NCBI GenBank assembly: GCA_025351185.1 | Contig: JANXWJ010000058.1 | Span: 1 to 37,743, forward strand | Source of the DNA: Candidatus Nanopelagicales bacterium | Lineage (GTDB): Bacteria > Actinomycetota > Actinomycetes > S36-B12 > CAIYMF01 | DNA length: 37,743 nucleotides | Direction: 5' to 3' | In this document: positions 1 through 6,905 of the stretch, one piece after another | Layout: each line of letters starts with the position of its first letter | Numbering within the stretch: position 1 is the first letter of the stretch | Program-made: the position numbers and the translations under genes | The notes under the pieces: generated by a model | What the model was told of the DNA's origin: nothing | Databases searched by the model: none | What the model saw: the letters and a program-made list of their open reading frames with translations, nothing else

Positions 1-151
1 TGCCGAGGGCGACGCCGGATGACCCCGACAGGTCGAGCACGAGCCAGTCCTGCGCGACGCGTTGCATCCAGGTGCCGGCGTTGGAGAGCACCTGCCCGAA
101 GAAGTAGAGGCGGTAGTTGCGCACGGTCAGCGCGCGGAACATCGGGGTCAT
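1..151 (-). CDS. MFS transporter, N-terminal part only (runs off the left edge)
   Basis: Translating the minus strand from the ATG at 151 gives a 50-residue start that reads into the window edge. Residues 7-22 ([16 protein letters not shown]) followed by [16 protein letters not shown] are the conserved opening of the MFS_3/EntS-like exporter group, covering the first transmembrane helix and loop. Members are 12-TM proton-driven exporters of drugs or siderophores in the cytoplasmic membrane. The start codon overlaps the stop of the upstream marR gene by four bases (ATGA), so the two are one operon and the exporter is probably repressed by that MarR protein. The substrate cannot be told because most of the protein lies outside the window. 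Confidence 0.85.
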   Translation of the reverse strand, partial: MTPMFRALTVRNYRLYFFGQVLSNAGTWMQRVAQDWLVLDLSGSSGVALG

Positions 152-582
152 GCCTCCGCCATCCCCTCGAGCAGGGGGAGCGCGGCAGCCAGCACAGTGC
201 GCTCGTCGGACGTGAGGCCGGCCATGAGCTCGGCCAGCCACTCGTCGCGCCGACGCCGGTCCTCGAGCAGCAGTGTGCGTGCCGGTTCGGTGAGCGACAC
301 CACGACCTGCCGGCCGTCGGTGGGATCGGCCGTGCGCTCGACGAAGCCCGCCTCGGTCAGTGCTGCCAGCGTCTTGGTCATCGAGGGGGGACGCACCTGC
401 TCGTGTTGGGCCAGTGCGCCCGCGGTCATGGGGCCGCAGCGGTCGAGGGTCGCGAGCGCCGAGAGCTGTCCGAGCCCGAGGCCGTGATCGGCACGCTGCT
501 GCCGAAGCCGCCGGGCGAGCCGCATGACGGCCAGACGCAGGTCGTGCGCGAGGTCGGCGGTGACAGCAGGACTGGGGGACAC
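148..582 (-). CDS. MarR family transcriptional regulator
   Basis: A 144-residue protein when started at the GTG at 582, the usual MarR length. The open frame continues upstream to 726, but that part is unlike any MarR N-terminus. The winged helix-turn-helix spans about residues 36-105: [21 protein letters not shown], then the recognition helix [21 protein letters not shown] and the wing [14 protein letters not shown] with its conserved Asp-Gly-Arg. Terminal helices would form the dimer interface. The gene is translationally coupled to the MFS exporter start at 151 by ATGA. A palindrome lies directly upstream of the start codon, as expected for an autorepressor released by a small-molecule ligand. 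An AGG about 9 nt upstream, inside that palindrome, is the only Shine-Dalgarno-like sequence, so the start is likely but not certain. Confidence 0.85.
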   Translation of the reverse strand: MSPSPAVTADLAHDLRLAVMRLARRLRQQRADHGLGLGQLSALATLDRCGPMTAGALAQHEQVRPPSMTKTLAALTEAGFVERTADPTDGRQVVVSLTEPARTLLLEDRRRRDEWLAELMAGLTSDERTVLAAALPLLEGMAEA

Positions 583-585
583 AAC

Positions 586-602
586 CGTTAGCCTAACTAA
601 CG
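586..602. promoter_or_regulatory. Probable MarR operator overlapping the marR ribosome-binding region
   Basis: CGTTAG (586-591) and CTAACG (597-602) are perfect 6-bp inverted arms around the 5-bp spacer CCTAA. The site starts 4 nt upstream of the chosen GTG start of the MarR gene and contains its only Shine-Dalgarno-like AGG. This architecture suits autorepression of the marR-MFS operon. The motif is seen in the sequence; binding by this MarR is inferred. Confidence 0.6.
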
Positions 603-810
603 ATCTCAGATCCAGCCACCGCGATCCCACCCCCTGAGACACCACGCGGGTTGGTGGCCTTGTGCGGCTGTACGCCTGGTGAGGTCGCGCGCCGCATGTC
701 GTGCACCCGCCGCGATCACGGATCAAGATCGCGACTTCGGGTCAGGAAGTGCCCGTGAAGGGCACTTCTCGTCCTGAGAGGGTCAAGAACTTCCCTCGTT
801 GTGGGGTGGG

Positions 811-2649
811 TTAGAAAGAGGCCTCGTTGAGGTCCATGAGGAGGTTGTCGGCGGCTTCGACGATGGAGCGCTCGGCGGTGAGGAGCGGGAAGCGCTGGGC
901 TGCGAAGAACTTCGCGGCGACGACCTTGCCCTCGTAGAAGGCCCGGTCCTTGTCCGACAGGGTGCCGGCCAGCGCGTCGAGCGCCACGGCGGCCTGGCGC
1001 AGCAGCAGCCAGCCGACGATGAGGTCACCGAGGCAGAGCAGCAGGCGCGTGGTGTTCTGCCCGACCTTGTAGAGCTCCTTCGGGTCGGCCTGCGCCTTCA
1101 TGGCATAGCCACCGAGCGCGCCGACGATGCCCTGCACGTCCTCGAGCGCCTTGCCCAGTGTCTCGCGCTCGTGCGCGAGCTTGCCGTTGCCGGCGTCGCC
1201 CTTCACGAAGTCCGCGATCTCGCCAGCGAGCCGGGTGAGCGAGAAGAACTGGTCGCGCACCACCTTGCGGAAGAACAGGTCGAGCCCCTGGATCGCCGTG
1301 GTGCCCTCGTAGAGGGTGTCGATCTTCGAGTCACGGATGTACTGCTCGATCGGGTAGTCCTGCAGGAAGCCCGAGCCGCCGAGGGTCTGCAGCGACTGCG
1401 CGAGCTGCTCGTAGGACCTCTCCGAGCCGACACCCTTGACGATCGGGAGCAGCAGGTCGTTCATCCGCTCGGCCGTGTCGAGGTCGACGTCGGCGGCAGC
1501 CCCGGCGTGGTTGAGCTCGATCTGGTCCTGCCAGTACGCCGTGTAGTGCACCAGCGCGCGCATGCCCTCGGCGTATGACTTCTGCAGCATGAGGCTGCGG
1601 CGTACGTCGGGGTGGTGCGTGATCGTGACGCGTGGGGAGTCCTTGTCCATGAACGCCGACAGGTCACCGCCCTGTACACGGTTCTTCGCGTAGTCGAGCG
1701 CGTTGAGATAGCCGGTCGACAGGGTCGCGATCGCCTTGGTGCCCACCATCATCCGGGCGTACTCGATGACCTTGAACATCTGCGCGATGCCGTCGTGCAC
1801 GTCGCCGACGAGCCAGCCGATGGCAGGTGTCTTCTCACCGAACGTGAGCTCGCAGGTCGTCGAGGCCTTGATGCCCATCTTCTTCTCGACGTTGGTCGTG
1901 TAGACGCCGTTGCGCTCACCGAGCGCACCGGTCTCGACGTCGTAGTGGAACTTCGGCACGACGAACAGCGAGAGCCCCTTCGTGCCACCGCGAGCCCCCT
2001 CGGGGCGAGCGAGCACGAGGTGGATGATGTTGTCGGCCATGTCGTGCTCGGCCGAGGAGATGAAGCGCTTCACACCGGTGATGTGCCAGGAGCCATCGGC
2101 CTGCTGCGCGGCCTTCGTGCGGCCGACACCGACGTCGGAGCCGGCGTCGGGCTCGGTGAGCACCATGGTGGCGCCCCACTGCTGGTCGATCATGATGCGC
2201 GCGAGCTTCTTCTGCTCCTCGTTGCCGAGGTGGTCGAGGATCGCGGCGAAGCCGGGGCCGGACATGTACATGAACGCCGGCGGGTTGGCGCCGAGCATCA
2301 TCTCGCTCGCCGCCCAGCGCAGTGAGGCCGGTGCGCCGGGTCCGCCGAGGTGCTTGGGGAGGTCGATGTTCCAGAAGCCCGAGTCCATGAGCGCCTTGAA
2401 CGACGCCTTGAACGAGTCGGGCATGGTCACCGTGCAGGTGGCGGGGTCATAGACCGGCGGGTGGCGATCGGCGTCGACGAACGACGCGGCGAGCGGGCCG
2501 ACGGACAGGCGCTCGACCTCGGCGAGGATGTCGCGCGCGGTCTCGACGTCCATGTCGGCGTACGGGCCGGTGCCCAGACGGTTCTGCGCACCGAAGACCT
2601 CGAAGAGGTTGAACTCGATGTCGCGCAGGTTGGACTTGTAGTGGCTCAT
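811..2649 (-). CDS. fadE5: Acyl-CoA dehydrogenase, FadE5 type
   Basis: A 612-residue FAD-dependent acyl-CoA dehydrogenase of the long actinobacterial class. The start [18 protein letters not shown] and the C-terminal end follow mycobacterial FadE5 (about 611 residues) nearly throughout as I remember that sequence. It catalyses the first beta-oxidation step, forming trans-2-enoyl-CoA and passing electrons to [17 protein letters not shown] (about 161-174) is the FAD/substrate-binding signature. LYEGTTAIQ (446-454) carries the expected catalytic Glu448. The extra C-terminal helical domain (about 470-612) is characteristic of this long class. FadE5 of mycobacteria accepts a wide range of chain lengths, so this is probably a general fatty-acid enzyme. 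It is monocistronic on the minus strand with its own promoter region and a double palindrome upstream. Confidence 0.93.
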   Translation of the reverse strand: MSHYKSNLRDIEFNLFEVFGAQNRLGTGPYADMDVETARDILAEVERLSVGPLAASFVDADRHPPVYDPATCTVTMPDSFKASFKALMDSGFWNIDLPKHLGGPGAPASLRWAASEMMLGANPPAFMYMSGPGFAAILDHLGNEEQKKLARIMIDQQWGATMVLTEPDAGSDVGVGRTKAAQQADGSWHITGVKRFISSAEHDMADNIIHLVLARPEGARGGTKGLSLFVVPKFHYDVETGALGERNGVYTTNVEKKMGIKASTTCELTFGEKTPAIGWLVGDVHDGIAQMFKVIEYARMMVGTKAIATLSTGYLNALDYAKNRVQGGDLSAFMDKDSPRVTITHHPDVRRSLMLQKSYAEGMRALVHYTAYWQDQIELNHAGAAADVDLDTAERMNDLLLPIVKGVGSERSYEQLAQSLQTLGGSGFLQDYPIEQYIRDSKIDTLYEGTTAIQGLDLFFRKVVRDQFFSLTRLAGEIADFVKGDAGNGKLAHERETLGKALEDVQGIVGALGGYAMKAQADPKELYKVGQNTTRLLLCLGDLIVGWLLLRQAAVALDALAGTLSDKDRAFYEGKVVAAKFFAAQRFPLLTAERSIVEAADNLLMDLNEASF

Positions 2650-2735
2650 CGCCGCGGCTCCTCGCTGACGTCCGGTGGGTCACGACGGATAGGCGCTCCC
2701 ACCTGTGCCGGGGATCGACCCAGCGGCGGCGGAGT

Positions 2736-2774
2736 GTTACCCGTCGGTAACCCATAATGCTACCCGCCGGTAAC
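2736..2774. promoter_or_regulatory. Paired palindromic operator upstream of fadE5
   Basis: GTTACCCGTCGGTAAC at 2736-2751 is a perfect 6+4+6 inverted repeat. A second copy, GCTACCCGCCGGTAAC at 2759-2774, differs by one base in its outer arm. Their starts are 23 bp apart, about two helical turns, so two dimers could bind the same face. The pair sits 87-125 bp upstream of the fadE5 start. The pattern suits a TetR-family fatty-acid regulator; no such regulator gene lies in the window. Confidence 0.65.
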
Positions 2775-2867
2775 CAGCGCAAGGCCAGCCGTGTTACATC
2801 GCCGTACTCTCAGCAAACCCGCAGGTCAGCCTCCTCCCGCAGCACACGTCCAAGATTACGCGAGGTC

Positions 2868-4460
2868 TCAGGTGGTGAGGTCTCGACGGTGCCAGCCGAG
2901 GTAGCCCCCGGCGGAGACCAACGCGGCGACCAGGGTGAGGACGACGACCGGGAGCACGGCACTGCTCGTGATCGGGAGAGCGGGGGCATGGCGCAGCGGT
3001 GAGACGTCCCTCAGCCAGTCGGGCAGCCTCCACAGCGCACCGAACTCGCCGAGCAGCACGAACGCCACGAGCAAGCCCCAGGCCGCGGCGGTGAACCGCG
3101 GGAGCCAGCCGAACAGCAGCAGCACCAGGCTGGTCACGACCCAGACCGCGGGGACCTGCACCAGGGCCGCGACGAGCACCCGGCCGAGCTGGGACCAGTC
3201 GCCGAGCGACGCCGCCGCCGAGGCACCGATCGAGAGCCCCGCGAGCACCATGAGCAGCGCGCTGCCACCGAGGGCGACGGCGTAGTGGCTGCTCGCCCAC
3301 CGGACCCGGGTCGTCGACATCGCCAGCAGCGGCTCGACGCGTCCCTCGACCTCCTCGGAGCGCAGCCGCTCCACCGCACTCACGCCGTACGCCGCCGCGA
3401 TCGCCGCGACGATCGCGACCTCGGCACCGAGGAAGGCGTCGACGAGCCCAGCGGCGCCGTCGATCGTGTCGAAGAAGTCACGCATGGCGGGCGAGGTCAG
3501 GAGCTTGTCGACACTGCTGGCCAGCGAGCCGAGGATCGCGCCGAACAGCACGAATCCCACGGCCCACGCGAGGAAGATCTGACCCTGCAGTTGCCAGGCG
3601 AGCCCACCGACGCTGCCGAGCGACCCGGTCGACGGGCCAGGGCGGTCCGCGCGGAGACCGGCACCAAGGTCGCGTCGCGAGCGCATCGCGTACGCCGCAA
3701 CCACGAGTCCGACGCTCGCCACCAGTGGCAGCGCGAGCACCCACCAGCGGTCGCCGGCATAGGCGCGCAGCTGCTGGTTCCAGCCGATCGGGGAGAGCCA
3801 TGACAAGGCGCCCGGGCTCGGGTCGGCGAGGTCACCGACCGCCCGCAACGCGTACGTCACGGCGATCACGCCAAGCCCGAGACCCCGTGCAGTGCGGGCA
3901 CTCTCGGACACCTGTGCCGTCACGCAGCCAACAGCTCCGTAGACCAGGGCGGTCGCACCCCAGCCGAGCCCGAACGCGAGCGACCCCTGCCACGGCAGGC
4001 CCGCAGCAGTGTTGGCTGCCGCGGTGAGGAGGGCCAGCGCAGTGCTCGCGACGGCCACGAGCACGAACGTGGATGTCAGGGGCGCCTGCCGTCCGAGCCG
4101 CCCGCCGGTGAGGAGCTCGAGCCGTCCTGGCTCCTCTTCGCCGCGGGTGTGCCGGATCGTCACGAAGAGCATGACGATCCCGACGATCGCGGCGCCCAGA
4201 GCGGTCAGCTTGATCATCGAGACGGCGCCCAGCGAGGTGGGGTCATGGATCCGGCCGTAGAGCGCAACGATGGCGGCGGAAGAGTTGATGGTCTCGGCGG
4301 CAGCGACCCGTGAGTCCTCGGTCGGGTAGAGGTCGACAGTGGCCGCGGCCGAGAAGCCTGCGGTGGCGGCAAGGCCGATCACCCACGAGGTGAGCATGAT
4401 CCGGTCCCGACGCAGCGCCAGGCGGAGTGTCGTCTCCCAACCCGCGCTCTGCTCACGCAT
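2868..4460 (-). CDS. ABC-2 type exporter permease (COG3559-like)
   Basis: A 530-residue polytopic membrane protein, counted from the ATG at 4460 (MREQSAGWETTLRLALRRDR). It has about twelve hydrophobic segments in two similar halves, the layout of the large permeases annotated as putative exporters of polyketide antibiotics, in which two ABC2-membrane units are fused. The N-terminal amphipathic helix is followed by TM1 (IMLTSWVIGLAATAGFSAAA). The start codon overlaps the last 8 bases of the upstream ATPase gene, so the two are translated together and form one transporter. The open frame continues 130 codons upstream, but that part merely shadows the ATPase. The exported compound is unknown; drug or toxin efflux is a family-level guess. 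Confidence 0.85.
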   Translation of the reverse strand: MREQSAGWETTLRLALRRDRIMLTSWVIGLAATAGFSAAATVDLYPTEDSRVAAAETINSSAAIVALYGRIHDPTSLGAVSMIKLTALGAAIVGIVMLFVTIRHTRGEEEPGRLELLTGGRLGRQAPLTSTFVLVAVASTALALLTAAANTAAGLPWQGSLAFGLGWGATALVYGAVGCVTAQVSESARTARGLGLGVIAVTYALRAVGDLADPSPGALSWLSPIGWNQQLRAYAGDRWWVLALPLVASVGLVVAAYAMRSRRDLGAGLRADRPGPSTGSLGSVGGLAWQLQGQIFLAWAVGFVLFGAILGSLASSVDKLLTSPAMRDFFDTIDGAAGLVDAFLGAEVAIVAAIAAAYGVSAVERLRSEEVEGRVEPLLAMSTTRVRWASSHYAVALGGSALLMVLAGLSIGASAAASLGDWSQLGRVLVAALVQVPAVWVVTSLVLLLFGWLPRFTAAAWGLLVAFVLLGEFGALWRLPDWLRDVSPLRHAPALPITSSAVLPVVVLTLVAALVSAGGYLGWHRRDLTT

Positions 4461-5373
4461 GCGTGGTCGCGTCCTCGTCGACGGCGACGCCGTAGTGGGA
4501 GAGGAAGAGCTGCTCGAGGGTCGGCGGGTGGCTCTCGAGCGTCTTGATGCCCGCTGCGGTGAGGTGCGAGAGCAGCTCGGCAAGGTGCGCGGGCTCGACC
4601 GAGCAGCGCAGGTGGTTGCCCTCGAGCACGATGTCACCGAGACCGGGCACGTCGGTGATGCCGTGCAGCTCGTGCTCCGTCTCGGCTGAGATCGCCAGCC
4701 GTTGCAGGTGCCGCATGTCCGACAGCGCACCGGTCTCCACGACGACGCCCGCGCGGATGATGCTGATCCGGTCCGAGAGCGCCTCGGCCTCGCTGAGGAT
4801 GTGGCTCGAGAGCAGCACTGTGCGTCCGTCGGCTTTGAGCTCGTGGACACACCGACGGAACTGCTCCTCCATCAACGGATCGAGGCCGCTCGTCGGCTCG
4901 TCGAACAGATACAGCTCGGCGTGCGATGCGAGAGCGGCGACGAGCGCGACCTTCTGTCTGTTGCCCTTGGAGTAGGAGCGCGACTTCTTCGTCGGGTCGA
5001 GCTCGAACATCTCGAGCAGCCGAGCCCGACGCGCGGGGTCGTGGCCGCCCTGCAGGCGACCGAGCAGGTCGATGACCTCGCCACCGGTGAGGTTCGGCCA
5101 CAGCGCGACGTCGCCGGGCACGTAGGCGAGGTGCGCGTGCAGCTCCGGGATGTCACGCCACGGGTCGCGACCGAGGACGCGCGCGTGACCGGAGTCGGCC
5201 CGCACGCTGCCGAGCAGGACGCGCAGGGTCGTCGTCTTGCCCGCACCGTTGGGGCCGAGGAAGCCGTGCACCTCGCCGGGCTCGACCTGGAGATCGAGCC
5301 CGTCCAGAGCGCGGGTGGATCCGAAGGTCTTGACCAGACCACGTACGTCGATGACAGGACCCGAGTCGCTCAC
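4453..5373 (-). CDS. ABC transporter ATP-binding protein (drug-type exporter)
   Basis: A 306-residue nucleotide-binding subunit. Walker A is GPNGAGKT (40-47), the signature is YSKGNRQK (134-141), and Walker B is LYLFDEPTSGLDP (154-166), followed by the H-loop in LLSSHILSEAEAL. The signature reads SKGNRQ instead of SGGQ, a known variant of the CcmA/DrrA-like exporters. The C-terminal 80 or so residues form the DrrA-type extension. It energises the ABC-2 permease encoded immediately downstream, whose start overlaps its stop by 8 bases. It diverges from rsgA across a 267-bp intergenic region. Confidence 0.92.
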   Translation of the reverse strand: MSDSGPVIDVRGLVKTFGSTRALDGLDLQVEPGEVHGFLGPNGAGKTTTLRVLLGSVRADSGHARVLGRDPWRDIPELHAHLAYVPGDVALWPNLTGGEVIDLLGRLQGGHDPARRARLLEMFELDPTKKSRSYSKGNRQKVALVAALASHAELYLFDEPTSGLDPLMEEQFRRCVHELKADGRTVLLSSHILSEAEALSDRISIIRAGVVVETGALSDMRHLQRLAISAETEHELHGITDVPGLGDIVLEGNHLRCSVEPAHLAELLSHLTAAGIKTLESHPPTLEQLFLSHYGVAVDEDATTHA

Positions 5374-5440
5374 CTGCCCTGTCTACTCCTGACCCGGCCC
5401 CGGTGTGCGCTCACCGCTCGAAACTCCTGCGACAGGGGCT

Positions 5441-5482
5441 GTCGGGCGGCGTACGGTCTCCGGGTCGGGTGCACCGCCCGAC
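5441..5482 (+). promoter_or_regulatory. Hairpin in the rsgA leader region
   Basis: GTCGGGCGG (5441-5449) pairs perfectly with CCGCCCGAC (5474-5482) across a 24-nt loop. The helix lies 22 nt before the leader ORF at 5505 and about 160 nt before rsgA. It could be a 5'-UTR element of the rsgA transcript, or a terminator-like structure guarding the divergent ABC promoter. No poly-U tract follows. It could form by chance in DNA this GC-rich. Confidence 0.35.
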
Positions 5483-5504
5483 CACGAGGCATCTGGAGGA
5501 CGTC

Positions 5505-5552
5505 ATGACCGAGCTCACTCGCGCCGTGGTCCCTGCCTCGGTCCGCGCCTGA
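5505..5552 (+). CDS. Candidate 15-residue leader peptide upstream of rsgA
   Basis: ATG ... TGA encodes MTELTRAVVPASVRA. It is preceded by a strong Shine-Dalgarno sequence, GGAGG at 5495-5499, 5 nt before the ATG. It lies 88 nt upstream of the rsgA start on the same strand, with a GC-rich C-tract between. Short ORFs with better ribosome-binding sites than their downstream gene often act as translational leaders. Control of rsgA, a ribosome-assembly GTPase, by ribosome state is an attractive but untested idea. Expression is not shown, and a chance ORF is possible. Confidence 0.4.
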   Translation: MTELTRAVVPASVRA

Positions 5553-5640
5553 CTTCTCCTCACGCGCAGACCACGCCCGGCTCCGGCGGCCCCCCGCCAC
5601 TCGCGTCGCACGACGACGCACTCTGCTCAGGAGTCCTGCG

Positions 5641-6729
5641 GTGTCCGCTCTCCCGTTCCACGAACTTCCTCCCGTCCTCGCCACCCTCGGCTGGGACCGC
5701 ACCTGGCACGACCTGATCGAGTCCGACCCCGAGACCCGGGCAGTGCGTCGTCCCGCGCGAGTCACGTTGCACGGCCGCGATGCGTGGCGTGTACATGACG
5801 GCATCGACGAGCACACCGTCGGCGTACGCGGTCGCTTGCGCGAGCTGCACTCGCTGCCGGTGGGCGGTGACTGGGTGCTGCTGAGCGGCACCTCGCGCGA
5901 CGACGCCGTGATCGAGGCGTTGCTCCCACGACGCACCGCACTCGTGCGCAAGGTCGCGGGAAACCGCACCGACGAGCAGGTGGTCGCTGCCAACGTCGAC
6001 GTCGTGCTGGTCTGCGTCCCGATGCACTCGCTCAACCCGCGTCGCCTCGAGCGCGAGCTCACTCTCGTGTGGGATTCAGGCGCGCAACCCGTTGTGGCAG
6101 TGACGAAGACGGACCTCGCCCACGATCTCGGCGCCGACCTCGACGAGGCGCTCGCGGAGATCAGAGCCATCTCAGTGGGTGTCGACGTGCTGGACGTGTC
6201 GTCGTACGACGGGGACGGGCTCGAGGCCGTGCGGGCACTGATGCCCGAGGGTGTCACTGTCGCCGTGATCGGGCCATCAGGTGCCGGGAAGTCGACGCTG
6301 GTGAATGCGCTCGTCGGCCATCAGGTGCTCGCGACCAGCGCCGTGCGCGACGACAACCGAGGCATGCACACGACGACGGCGCGCCACCTCGTCCGCGTGC
6401 CTGATGCGGGGCTCGTGCTCGACACCCCGGGCATGCGCGAGCTCTCGCTATGGGCCGACGAGGACGCGTTGGAGGCGACGTTCGTCGACCTCGAGGACTT
6501 CGCCCGCGACTGCCGGTTCCACGACTGCAAGCACGACTCCGAGCCGGGGTGCGCGGTTCTCGCCGCGATCGAGGCGGGCCTGGTCGAGGAGTCGCGGCTC
6601 GCGAGCTGGCGCAAGCTGCAGCGTGAGCTGGCGTTCCTCGCGCGCAAGCAGGACGTACGCCTCGCCCAGGAGGAGCGCAAGAAGTGGGCGCGCATGGGCA
6701 AGGCCAGCCGTGCCCGCATCCGCCCCTAG
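5641..6729 (+). CDS. rsgA: Ribosome small subunit-dependent GTPase A
   Basis: A 362-residue circularly permuted GTPase that checks late maturation of the 30S subunit. The motif order is permuted as expected: TKTD (G4, 155-158), then the P-loop GPSGAGKST (211-219), then DTPG (G3, 261-264). An OB-fold precedes them (about 30-100), and the C-terminal zinc knuckle supplies C291, C296, H298 and C304. GMHTTTARHL (about 241-250) is the switch region. The GTG start at 5641 is supported by AGGAG at 5629-5633, 7 nt upstream. A leader ORF and a hairpin lie in its 5' region. The C-terminal basic tail (KKWARMGKASRARIRP) would contact rRNA. Confidence 0.95.
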   Translation: MSALPFHELPPVLATLGWDRTWHDLIESDPETRAVRRPARVTLHGRDAWRVHDGIDEHTVGVRGRLRELHSLPVGGDWVLLSGTSRDDAVIEALLPRRTALVRKVAGNRTDEQVVAANVDVVLVCVPMHSLNPRRLERELTLVWDSGAQPVVAVTKTDLAHDLGADLDEALAEIRAISVGVDVLDVSSYDGDGLEAVRALMPEGVTVAVIGPSGAGKSTLVNALVGHQVLATSAVRDDNRGMHTTTARHLVRVPDAGLVLDTPGMRELSLWADEDALEATFVDLEDFARDCRFHDCKHDSEPGCAVLAAIEAGLVEESRLASWRKLQRELAFLARKQDVRLAQEERKKWARMGKASRARIRP

Positions 6730-6848
6730 GACCCCCTAGGACGGATCCCCAGGCGACGGGGACGACCGAGTTGGAGCCGATGAGGTTTCCGATCAGGGCC
6801 GGTCCGCGTAGAGAAGGCGATCGCCATCGCGCGAGTCTCCATGGGGAA
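6730..6848 (-). pseudogene. Fossil of an MFS metabolite:H+ symporter
   Basis: Reading the minus strand from 6848 gives FPMETRAMAIAFSTR, the classical cytoplasmic-loop motif of MFS metabolite symporters (FPxExRAxAIAFF). After a one-base frame change come hydrophobic residues, ALIGNLIGSNSVVPVAWGSV, as in the end of such proteins. A stop codon sits two codons upstream of the motif. The relic therefore shows only two joined fragments of a gene of about 1.3 kb, reduced to about 120 bp between rsgA and the FdhF-like gene. The match is by motif recognition only. Confidence 0.45.
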
Positions 6849-6905
6849 GACCTACCAATCGCGGTCGGTCGTTTCAGATCCTTCGCGCGGGGGTAGTGGC
6901 GGCGC

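Noticed and set aside
2868-4850. A 660-residue reading of the ABC permease starting at 4850
   Set aside because: The first 130 codons are an out-of-frame shadow of the ATPase gene and are Ser/Arg-rich. The ATG at 4460 gives a normal permease overlapping the ATPase stop.
5505-5552. Cysteine- or tryptophan-type attenuator leader upstream of rsgA
   Set aside because: The peptide contains no run of a regulatory amino acid, so a classical amino-acid attenuator is not supported.
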